The notes beneath the pieces were generated by a model. The model had not been told where the DNA came from. It worked only from the letters and a program-made list of their open reading frames with translations, and searched no databases. Both the position numbers and the translations under genes were made by a program. 12,157 nt of DNA from a bacterium (GTDB taxonomy: Bacteria > Zixibacteria > MSB-5A5 > GN15 > FEB-12). The stretch spans positions 1-12,157 of the forward strand of contig DAOUUR010000027.1 of NCBI GenBank assembly GCA_030668045.1. Reading direction: 5' to 3'. Below, piece after piece: positions 1 through 6,003 of this stretch. The stretch's first letter is position 1, and the number at the start of each line of letters is the position of its first letter.

Positions 1-896
1 CCGCCTTCATCCCGCTGGAAGACACGAGCTATTTTACTGTCGCCATTCTCGGAGTGGAAGCGAGCGTCGATTACTCGGCTGTGTTGAGCGACTTGAGGCA
101 AAACCTCTATTACTCTACCGGATTTTCTCTGCTTATCGGGTTGCTGCTCGGGCTGATCTTCATCTTCTATCAACGGAGGATGGGCCATGTTGAGGAGCGT
201 CTCTTTCTCAGCGAGACGCACGCCTATCTTGGCCGGATGGTGGCGGTTGTCTCCCATGAGATAAAGAATCCACTCATGATTATTCGTGCGGCGGGCGAAC
301 GATTGAAAAAACAGACCGATAGCGACGAGAGCAGGTTTGTTATCGAAGAAGTTGACCGACTCGATCAAATCGTCACCGGCTACCTTGATTTTGCGAGGGC
401 AGGATCGGACAGGACAAAATATCTGGGTCACGAATCGACTGAGGAGATAAATTTCTCAACACTGAGCAAGAATCTGCACCGACATCTGAGAGAAAAATAT
501 CGTGACGCGGAAATTGTCTGGCTCAGCGGCGAACTGGACCCACAACTTTCATTTGTTGGCTACCCTCGTGCACTGCGGCAGGTATTGCTTAATCTTCTCA
601 TCAATGGCTCCGAAGCCTGTCTCGCTGCCGAACGATCAATATCTATCGGTCTGAATGCCGAACGCAGCGGCAGATCGATCAGACTTAACGTGGTTGATCG
701 CGGCGCGGGAATATCAAAGAAGGAAATGGCCCGGATCGGTTCTCCGTTCTATACGACTCGTCGAACCGGGTCCGGTTTGGGGCTATATCTTTGTCGCGAA
801 CTTGTCGAAGAGATGAATGGAACGTTGAAAATCAATTCTACCGAAGGCGAAGGGACCACTGTGACGGTCGAACTCCCTATAAAGATTGAGAACTAA
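1..896 (+). CDS. Membrane sensor histidine kinase, 5' end cut by window edge
   Basis: This is a two-component sensor kinase that should autophosphorylate on a histidine and pass the phosphate to the regulator encoded 3 nt downstream. The frame is open from base 3 to the left edge, so the GTG at 54 is probably internal and the true start lies outside. Residue numbers count from that GTG. A short extracytoplasmic tail is followed by one clear membrane segment (about 20-40). A linker too short for a HAMP domain leads to the H-box HEIKNP with phospho-acceptor His68, in a HisKA-type helix. The HATPase_c part shows the N-box (Asn180, Asn184), the G1 box DRGAGIS (215-221), the PFYTT F-box (231-235) and the G2 box GSGLGL (239-244), so it looks catalytically complete. 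The sensed signal is unknown. It most resembles NtrB/ZraS-like kinases that pair with sigma-54 activators. Confidence 0.93.
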   Translation, partial: AFIPLEDTSYFTVAILGVEASVDYSAVLSDLRQNLYYSTGFSLLIGLLLGLIFIFYQRRMGHVEERLFLSETHAYLGRMVAVVSHEIKNPLMIIRAAGERLKKQTDSDESRFVIEEVDRLDQIVTGYLDFARAGSDRTKYLGHESTEEINFSTLSKNLHRHLREKYRDAEIVWLSGELDPQLSFVGYPRALRQVLLNLLINGSEACLAAERSISIGLNAERSGRSIRLNVVDRGAGISKKEMARIGSPFYTTRRTGSGLGLYLCRELVEEMNGTLKINSTEGEGTTVTVELPIKIEN

Positions 897-899
897 GAC

Positions 900-2231
900 A
901 TGGCACGTATTCTTGTAGTTGATGACGAACCGAAAATGACTTCACTGATCTGCAGCCAGTTGGAGGATGCGGGCCAGACGGTGGTCACCTGCACTGATTC
1001 GACCGAGGCGCTGACGTTGATCGAGAAGCATGCCTTTGATATCATCATTACCGATCTATCGATGCCAAAAGTGTCCGGTATGGTTCTGCTTGAGAAGGGG
1101 CTGGCCAAAGAGGGCACGGATGTCGTCATGATGACGGCCTACGGTTCGGTTGACACTGCCGTCGAGGCTATGAAAAAAGGAGCGGCCGACTACCTTGTAA
1201 AGCCGTTTTCGCTTGACGAATTGGAACTGCTGGTGGCACGGATTCTTCGCAGACAAAAAGAGAGTCATCTGGCTAAACATTATCGGGAACAGATAGATGC
1301 TGATCAACAAGGGCGGCTGTTAGGCTCTTCCAATGCGATCGAAACCGTAAACAGGATGATTACTCAGGTGGCGTCGACAGAATCGACAGTGCTGTTGACC
1401 GGCAAGTCTGGCACCGGCAAAGAACTGGCGGCTCGCATGGTGCATGATCTCTCGCCCCGGCGGGAGAACCCGTTTATTGCCGTCAATTGTGCGGCTATTA
1501 CCGAAACATTGCTGGAGTCCGAACTGTTTGGTCACGAAAAGGGAGCGTTTACCGGAGCTACCAACCGCAAGCTGGGAAGATTCGAACTGGCCGGCGGCGG
1601 CACGATCTTCCTGGACGAAATCGGCGAGATGTCGGGTGGTATGCAATCGAAACTGCTGCGGGTTTTGGAAGAACGCAAAGTCGTTCGGGTTGGGGGGTGT
1701 GACCTGGTTGATATCGATGTCCGGGTTGTAGCGGCTACCAATCGAAACCTGAAAGGGGAAATTGAAACCGGGAGATTCCGAGAGGATCTATACTACCGAC
1801 TCAACATCTTTCCCATCGAAATGCCCGCGCTTACCCAACGGCGAGATGATATTCTCCAGTTGGCACGTCACTTTTTGCACCAGCAGAAGTATCCGCACCC
1901 CGATCTTGGCGACGATGTTTCGCGGATGTTAACATCGTACGATTGGCCGGGTAATGTTCGGGAATTGAGAAATGTGATAGAGCGAGCTACTATCCTTGCG
2001 TCAGGCGAAGAACTGTCTGTCGATGATTTCTCACTGGAGGTTGACGACCGACCGCTGTTGCCGGAGAGCTCCAAAGACCTGGCCGGCGATGGGCTGGATC
2101 AGGCTGAGAAACAGATGATAGTGGAGGCGATCAGAAAGGCGGATGGCAATAAGAGTCAGGCGGCCAAACTTCTGAATATTAGCCGCCGCCGTCTCTACAG
2201 TCGAATGAAGGCGCATAACCTCCCGCTCTGA
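900..2231 (+). CDS. NtrC-family sigma-54-dependent response regulator
   Basis: A full-length (443 aa) three-domain activator. The receiver domain (about 3-115) has the acidic pair DD at 8-9, phospho-acceptor Asp52, Thr79 and Lys101. The AAA+ sigma-54 interaction domain (about 140-370) has a Walker A GKSGTGKE (168-175), where Lys replaces the more usual Glu. It also has the GAFTGA loop that contacts sigma-54 (215-220), a Walker B TIFLDE (235-240), an arginine-finger region RFREDLYYRLN (292-302) and WPGNVREL (349-356). A Fis-type helix-turn-helix closes the protein (about 404-440). Phosphorylated hexamers of such proteins use ATP to open sigma-54 promoters. The start lies 3 nt after the kinase stop without a strong SD, which suggests translational coupling. 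The likely target is the -24/-12 element just downstream. Family assignment is certain; the target is inferred. Confidence 0.97.
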   Translation: MARILVVDDEPKMTSLICSQLEDAGQTVVTCTDSTEALTLIEKHAFDIIITDLSMPKVSGMVLLEKGLAKEGTDVVMMTAYGSVDTAVEAMKKGAADYLVKPFSLDELELLVARILRRQKESHLAKHYREQIDADQQGRLLGSSNAIETVNRMITQVASTESTVLLTGKSGTGKELAARMVHDLSPRRENPFIAVNCAAITETLLESELFGHEKGAFTGATNRKLGRFELAGGGTIFLDEIGEMSGGMQSKLLRVLEERKVVRVGGCDLVDIDVRVVAATNRNLKGEIETGRFREDLYYRLNIFPIEMPALTQRRDDILQLARHFLHQQKYPHPDLGDDVSRMLTSYDWPGNVRELRNVIERATILASGEELSVDDFSLEVDDRPLLPESSKDLAGDGLDQAEKQMIVEAIRKADGNKSQAAKLLNISRRRLYSRMKAHNLPL

Positions 2232-2263
2232 CGGTATTTGATACTATACGGTTCATTCAAAAC

Positions 2264-2277
2264 GTACCGATTGGTAC
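2264..2277. promoter_or_regulatory. Perfect dyad upstream of the sigma-54 promoter, possible activator site
   Basis: GTACC-GATT-GGTAC is a perfect 5+5 inverted repeat centred about 110 nt before the predicted start site of the next gene. That is the distance at which NtrC-type enhancer sites commonly lie. A looser relative sits at 2319-2337 (CTACCG, six bases, then CGGTTAG) and a GTAT-TTG-ATAC dyad at 2234-2244. That these are binding sites for the upstream regulator is inference; the dyads themselves are read directly. Confidence 0.35.
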
Positions 2278-2293
2278 AGTTTGGAGGTAGGCA

Positions 2294-2312
2294 AGTCGCC
2301 TTGGAGGCGACT
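2294..2312 (+). terminator. 7-bp perfect hairpin after the regulator gene
   Basis: AGTCGCC (2294-2300), loop TTGGA, then GGCGACT (2306-2312) form a perfect 7-bp stem 63 nt after the regulator stop. No T-run follows, so it is not a classical intrinsic terminator. It could stabilise the mRNA end, act with Rho, or be a protein-binding dyad lying before the sigma-54 element. Confidence 0.4.
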
Positions 2313-2353
2313 AAGCTGCTACCGTTTCAGCGGTTAGAGCCTGTCTGCGAGTA

Positions 2354-2369
2354 TGGCACGCCGTTTGTA
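2354..2369 (+). promoter_or_regulatory. Candidate sigma-54 (-24/-12) promoter
   Basis: TGGCACGCCGTTTGTA matches the sigma-54 consensus TGGCACG-N4-TTGCW at every fixed position except T for C in the -12 block. The GG (2355-2356) and the G of the -12 block (2367) have the required 12-base phase. Initiation would fall near 2380, leaving a leader of about 28 nt with an AAGGAG ribosome site (2397-2402) before the ATG at 2408. The element directly follows an NtrC-family gene, which makes a chance match less likely. Confidence 0.65.
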
Positions 2370-2407
2370 GCTGAATATGTCAGAGCAGCCAAACTGAAGG
2401 AGAATAT

Positions 2408-3451
2408 ATGTACAAGAAAACTATTTCATTATTGATTCTGGCCATCGTTGTTGTCATTTTTGCCCCTGTAGCCAATGCTCAGGGTGGCGGTGGCAGTGGC
2501 GATATGGATCGGGTTCTCGTAGAACTTGATCGGACCGATCAGGTCCTCGAACGGGCTCGTGAGGTCATTTATTCCTTGATGACCCCGACCGGGAAAGTAG
2601 CCTTTGAGGAAGCGAAGCGAATTCGTGATGCTTCCTGGGAGAGTTTTCACGCACGACGGTACGGTCAGGCGATGGAACAGACAAAACTGGCTCGCCAGTT
2701 AGCCGAACGAGCGATCACAGCCGGGCGATCAGCCGAGGAAAACCACGACCTTGTGCAGAGAAAGCTTGAGCACGCCAAAGGGCTCCTCGACCGAATTCGT
2801 GAAAATGCCCCCGAAGAAATCCCACAGCAGTTCCGTGCCCTATGGCGGAACGCTAAAGAGAATCTGCAACGCGCCAGAGAATTCTATCGTTCCGGACAAA
2901 ATCGTCCCGCTCTCAAGTTGTGCAATCAGGTAGAAAAGGCAGCGAGCAAGATCATCGAGGCGTTTCGTGATCGAAAACAAGCAGAGAAACGATTCCAGCG
3001 TCGCTACGATCAGGTCAGCAACACGATTGAAAATCACCGAGCGATTATTGCCGACTGTGAATCGGAAAGAGCTTCCGAGATGCTTCAGAAGGCTTTTCAG
3101 TTTCAAGAAAAAGCAGGTGAGTTGTTTGCCGAAGGTAAAGTCAAGGGAGCCGGCGAAATGTTGCAGAAGGCATTCCGTCTGGCCAACCGGGCTGTCGAGG
3201 AATGCCGTGGCGAAGGCGAGTTCTTGAGCCGACTGGAGCGGACTCAGGCCATCTATGAAATGCTTGTCGGTCAGGTTGCTCCGGACGATACAAGAGGTCA
3301 GGAACTGCTGGCTCAGATCCGGGAACAGCTTGCTCTGGCAAACCAAGCATACGAGTCAGATAATCTGGATGCCGCCAATGCCGCTCTGCGCGCTGCGAAG
3401 ATGAAAATTAAACAGCTTCAGAAGTATCTCCAGATGGAACAGGAGTCTTAG
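2408..3451 (+). CDS. Exported alpha-helical protein with four tandem ~70-aa repeats
   Basis: I do not recognise a named family. The ATG is chosen because AAGGAG lies 5 nt upstream and it begins a clean signal peptide: MYKK, a hydrophobic core to about residue 20, and cleavage after ANA at 24. A Gly-rich linker follows. The mature protein is almost all charged helix, and I see four related units at about 36-103, 115-183, 196-263 and 272-337. Each has an L/F-x-R-x-L/Y-like first helix and then an aromatic residue (Phe80, Tyr160, Phe240, Tyr315) ahead of an Ala-rich helix such as ARQLAERAI, VEKAASKII or FRLANRAV. This is TPR/coiled-coil-like architecture, probably periplasmic and used for protein contacts. 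The phrase EMLQKAF occurs twice (224-230 and 250-256). The barrel gene starts 20 nt later, so the two are probably co-transcribed from the sigma-54 element and may act together. Confidence 0.85.
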   Translation: MYKKTISLLILAIVVVIFAPVANAQGGGGSGDMDRVLVELDRTDQVLERAREVIYSLMTPTGKVAFEEAKRIRDASWESFHARRYGQAMEQTKLARQLAERAITAGRSAEENHDLVQRKLEHAKGLLDRIRENAPEEIPQQFRALWRNAKENLQRAREFYRSGQNRPALKLCNQVEKAASKIIEAFRDRKQAEKRFQRRYDQVSNTIENHRAIIADCESERASEMLQKAFQFQEKAGELFAEGKVKGAGEMLQKAFRLANRAVEECRGEGEFLSRLERTQAIYEMLVGQVAPDDTRGQELLAQIREQLALANQAYESDNLDAANAALRAAKMKIKQLQKYLQMEQES

Positions 3452-3471
3452 GCCTGGATCAGATTGCCCGT

Positions 3472-4737
3472 ATGAAAACATTCCTGTTTTCTTTGACAGC
3501 TTTCCTTTTGTTACTGTCGCCCTCGATCTCGAGGGCGGCAGAGTTGCGGTTGACAGCAAATGTTGGATATGATCTCATATCTCAGGAATTCTTTGCAGAC
3601 TCTCTAATGTTGACGGGTGCTGATAGCAGTGTTATCGATTGGCAGCTCAAGAGAGATTACCTGGATGACATGCGGGCATCTTTGTCTGTGCGATACCTCC
3701 CGTTTCAAGACCGCCGAGTGGAACTGCGGCAATCATACGAACAATCACGAGAATTCCTGCGGACCCGCTCCAATGCCAATCTCAGGCTCCCTCTGGGAGA
3801 TTCACGGTTTGACTTTGTTTCAGAGCTTGAACTCAAACATCGGTATCGCAATTCCGCGACGCCCGGAGATAATTATCTCCTGGGAGTCGTTCGCACTCGG
3901 TTCACAACTCCTCTATCAAACTCTATCAAGGGATGGTTGCAGCTTCGGGGAGATTTCGTTTCATTCGATTCGACATCGGAGTATATCTATAACTACGTGC
4001 GCTCCGGAGGAGCAATCGGCCTGACCAAATCGTTCGGTGACTTTACATTTGCCGATGCCGACCTGTTTGTGCAACGCTCAATTGTTCCCGACAGTTCGCA
4101 GCTTAACTATTTGAATCTTGGCGTCAATCTGAGTCTGGTTAATATCCGTCGCGGGGGATCGCTTGATCTGTATCTCAGGGGAGAGAGCAAGAACTACAAC
4201 CAGCCCTTCAATGAAGACGATCATTACCGACTGTATCTGCAAATCAGAAACAGACTTCAGCCCTCAGACCGAATCTACTTGAGGCAGGAGTGCAGTTTTG
4301 AGTCGGTCCGTTACGACCCGGATGACCCGACCAATTTCAGTTATTCCAATCTCAAGGCTGAAGCTGTCATTGGACTGAGCTCCGGCGATGCACAATTTGG
4401 GTTGGGACCGGCGTTTGGTATTCTGGTCGATGGTTCCTCTGAGTTGGGCGAGAGCCAGGAATACAAGGAATTCAGCCTTAAGGGCGAACTGGATTACATG
4501 CGCGTCGGTCGATTGTTTCTCTCGGTTGAGTCGTTCACCGGCAAACGCACCTACGGCCTCGCCTCGGAGTATCAATCCGATTTCATTTTTGAACGAGTCT
4601 CGCTTATTGGCGATCTTACAATTGCCGGACATCTTTCGCTTTCTATGCTCTACTCAGCTGAATGGGAGTGGCATGACAGCGAGTTTGACAACTCCCGGAT
4701 CGACCTGATATCGACTTCGTTATCGTATACCTTCTAA
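3472..4737 (+). CDS. Putative outer-membrane beta-barrel protein, unknown function
   Basis: A 421-aa protein with a signal peptide (MKTF, hydrophobic residues to about 16, likely cleavage after SRAA at 23). The mature part is dominated by alternating hydrophobic/polar stretches rich in aromatic and charged residues, such as GGSLDLYLRGESK, DRIYLRQECSF and EFSLKGELDYM. It ends STSLSYTF. A terminal Phe with aromatic residues at alternating positions is the usual BAM-recognition signature, so I read it as an outer-membrane barrel. The short turns and long strands suggest well over ten strands. No plug, TonB box or enzymatic motif is seen, and I cannot name a family. The ribosome site is weak (a GGA about 12 nt before the ATG), so translation may be coupled to the repeat-protein gene 20 nt upstream. 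A porin-like or structural role with that protein is inference. Confidence 0.82.
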   Translation: MKTFLFSLTAFLLLLSPSISRAAELRLTANVGYDLISQEFFADSLMLTGADSSVIDWQLKRDYLDDMRASLSVRYLPFQDRRVELRQSYEQSREFLRTRSNANLRLPLGDSRFDFVSELELKHRYRNSATPGDNYLLGVVRTRFTTPLSNSIKGWLQLRGDFVSFDSTSEYIYNYVRSGGAIGLTKSFGDFTFADADLFVQRSIVPDSSQLNYLNLGVNLSLVNIRRGGSLDLYLRGESKNYNQPFNEDDHYRLYLQIRNRLQPSDRIYLRQECSFESVRYDPDDPTNFSYSNLKAEAVIGLSSGDAQFGLGPAFGILVDGSSELGESQEYKEFSLKGELDYMRVGRLFLSVESFTGKRTYGLASEYQSDFIFERVSLIGDLTIAGHLSLSMLYSAEWEWHDSEFDNSRIDLISTSLSYTF

Positions 4738-4740
4738 ACT

Positions 4741-4771
4741 GACTATTGCAGGCAATGCCTGTCGGATAGTC
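4741..4771 (+). terminator. Interrupted hairpin just after the barrel gene
   Basis: GACTAT (4741-4746) pairs with ATAGTC (4766-4771). Inside it CAGGC (4749-4753) pairs with GCCTG (4757-4761) across an AAT loop. It begins 3 nt after the stop codon and is a likely transcript-end structure, although no T-run follows. Confidence 0.5.
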
Positions 4772-4787
4772 TCAGTCTACGAACCCC

Positions 4788-4820
4788 GGAATCTGCTGAT
4801 TAACCAACTTCGCCATTCCA
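4788..4820 (+). repeat. GGAATCTGCTGATTA...ATTCCA motif, copy 1
   Basis: First of two related blocks in the gap before the sigma factor gene. It starts GGAATCTGCTGATTA (4788-4802) and closes with ATTCCA (4815-4820), so its ends form a GGAAT/ATTCC dyad with a 22-nt spacer. Copy 2 starts 62 nt downstream. The GGAAT block loosely recalls ECF -35 elements, but no convincing -10 partner is seen. Confidence 0.45.
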
Positions 4821-4847
4821 AAAGTCTGGTGGCGCATCGCCAGCTTA

Positions 4848-4878
4848 ATGGAATCTACTGTTTATTGGTATATTCCAT
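4848..4878 (+). repeat. GGAATCTACTGTTTA...ATTCCAT motif, copy 2
   Basis: Second block: GGAATCTACTGTTTA (4850-4864) matches copy 1 at 13 of 15 positions. Its ends form a perfect 7-bp dyad, ATGGAAT (4848-4854) and ATTCCAT (4872-4878), spaced 17 nt. The position about 120-150 nt before the sigma factor ATG suggests an operator or activator site for the sigma/anti-sigma pair; this is inference. Confidence 0.45.
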
Positions 4879-4999
4879 CCTCATCTTCACTTGCCTCTGA
4901 TCTACGAGGCTGATTGAGGCAGAATTTAGACTAATCACTTAATTGTTGCCGCAATATTTTTCTTTTCCGTGTGAATCATCTCGCCTATTTTATGATCAA

Positions 5000-5602
5000 A
5001 TGAGTGAAAAGGAATTATTGGCAAGAGCCCAGAGCGGTGACTTTGAGGCGTTTATGAAACTGGTCGATGCCCACAAAGACAAAGTGTTTGGCATGGTCAG
5101 ACGCCTCAGTGGGAACAATCAGGATGCCGAGGATATTATGCAGGATACGCTCGTGAAAGCGATCGACAAGATTGATCAATTTCGAGGTGACGCGTCGTTC
5201 GGCACATGGCTGTACACTATCGCCCTCAACATCACCCGCGGTCAGTTCGCCAGAAAAAAGCAGACCGAACTCAAACCAATCGAAGAATATCTTCCCGGCG
5301 CAACGGCCGACGGTAACCACTCTGGCGATGAGTTTGCGCTGTTTGACTGGAAGGACCCACACACAGTTCTTGAGGCGGGGCGGCTTCGAGATATTATCGA
5401 CAAAGCCACAAACGAACTCCCCTTCAAGTATCGAGAGGTTTTCCTGCTCCGGTACGTAGAAGAACTGTCGGTCAAGGAGATTGCCCGACTGACCAAACAA
5501 ACCGAAGCATCGGCCAAATCACGAATTCTTCGTGCCCGGTTGGCGATGCGTGATATGCTGGCAACAACATTCGAGGCTGAATATGGAAAAAAAGTGTCCT
5601 GA
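5000..5602 (+). CDS. ECF-type RNA polymerase sigma factor (RpoE/sigma-24-like)
   Basis: A group 4 sigma factor of 200 aa that should direct RNA polymerase to a special promoter set. Region sigma-2 (about 16-82) shows DAEDIMQDTLVKA and FRGDASFGTWLYTIALN, the typical core-binding and -10 recognition helices. A 45-residue acidic linker follows. Region sigma-4 (about 131-187) contains LPFKYREVFLLRYVEELSVK and a helix-turn-helix ending SAKSRILRARLAMRDML. I prefer the ATG at 5000 because MSEKELLARAQSGDFEAF is the normal family N-terminus. The in-frame TTG at 4943 would add 19 atypical residues. Neither start has a visible SD. The 3' end overlaps the anti-sigma gene by 20 nt, so the two products are probably made in a fixed ratio. 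Targets may include its own gene and the exporter set downstream. Confidence 0.93.
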   Translation: MSEKELLARAQSGDFEAFMKLVDAHKDKVFGMVRRLSGNNQDAEDIMQDTLVKAIDKIDQFRGDASFGTWLYTIALNITRGQFARKKQTELKPIEEYLPGATADGNHSGDEFALFDWKDPHTVLEAGRLRDIIDKATNELPFKYREVFLLRYVEELSVKEIARLTKQTEASAKSRILRARLAMRDMLATTFEAEYGKKVS

Positions 5603-5834
5603 CTATATCAGCAACCTCAACGATTATCTTGACGGCGGTGTTACTCCCGAATTATGCGCAGAAATTGAGGCCCATGTCGGCCAGTGCAAGAACTGTCAGA
5701 TCATGGTTGATACGCTGAAGCAGACGGTGAGACTCTGTCGGGAAGGTCGCCCCGAGGCACTGTCTCCGGCGTTAGAAGCAAAACTCGCCGGTCTCCTTAA
5801 GCAGCACTGGGACAAGAAGTTCGGCAAGAAATAG
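5583..5834 (+). CDS. Small soluble zinc-finger (ZAS) anti-sigma factor
   Basis: This 83-aa protein starts at an ATG inside the sigma factor gene, with GAGG 6 nt upstream. It carries the anti-sigma zinc motif H-x3-C-x2-C (His31, Cys35, Cys38, in HVGQCKNC), with Cys5 a likely fourth ligand, and the family-typical NLNDYLDGGV before it. No membrane segment follows, unlike the many anti-sigma factors that span the inner membrane. It should therefore hold the sigma factor in the cytoplasm and respond to a cytoplasmic cue such as redox state or metal, or to a partner protein. The C-terminal half (about 45-83) is short, basic and helical. The overlap with the sigma gene supports a sigma/anti-sigma pair. 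Function by family is well founded; the signal is unknown. Confidence 0.88.
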   Translation: MEKKCPDYISNLNDYLDGGVTPELCAEIEAHVGQCKNCQIMVDTLKQTVRLCREGRPEALSPALEAKLAGLLKQHWDKKFGKK

Positions 5835-6003
5835 GTTTTTACGGTCGCCAACCGGCCAATGGCCGCTGAATCAATTCCGTCACACATTTGTAAAACCACC
5901 TTTTATTGCCCAAGAATGGATCAAAAGCGTCCATTTCTGAATCATTTTCTACCTTTTAATATCTAATCATAAAAGCGAAAAAAGAAAAAAAGGAGAAAGT
6001 GTT
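5835..6003 (+). promoter_or_regulatory. AT-rich leader of the exporter operon with small dyads and strong SD
   Basis: This 169-nt gap holds a CGGCC-AAT-GGCCG hairpin (5853-5865), an AATGGA/TCCATT dyad with a 9-nt spacer (5915-5935), and an AT-rich stretch with TAATAT (5957-5962) as a weak -10 candidate. A long purine tract runs from 5971 and contains AGGAG (5991-5995), 8 nt before the exporter ATG. I see no clear ECF-type GGAAC/CGTC promoter and no good sigma-54 element. Confidence 0.4.

Noticed and set aside
2341..2350. CTGTCTGCGA before the sigma-54 element also occurs in the dispersed repeat at about 10794
   Set aside because: Only 10 bases plus a nearby GGCAC are shared, and the flanks do not align. 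This is too little to claim that the promoter lies in a repeat copy.
2238..2435. 65-codon open frame across the gap before the repeat protein
   Set aside because: It runs through the dyads, the sigma-54 element and into the next gene in another frame, and has no SD or family signature.
2840..3346. Long open frame on the - strand inside the repeat protein gene (168 codons)
   Set aside because: It is antisense to a well-supported exported protein, has no SD, and its product has no recognisable fold. The length comes from codon bias of the sense gene.
4788..4793. GGAATC as an ECF sigma -35 box
   Set aside because: No CGTC-like -10 box lies 16-17 nt downstream of either copy, so I keep it as an unexplained repeat and not a promoter.
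5015..5500. Open frame of 161 codons on the - strand inside the sigma factor gene
   Set aside because: It is fully antisense to conserved sigma-2 and sigma-4 regions, so it is a shadow frame.
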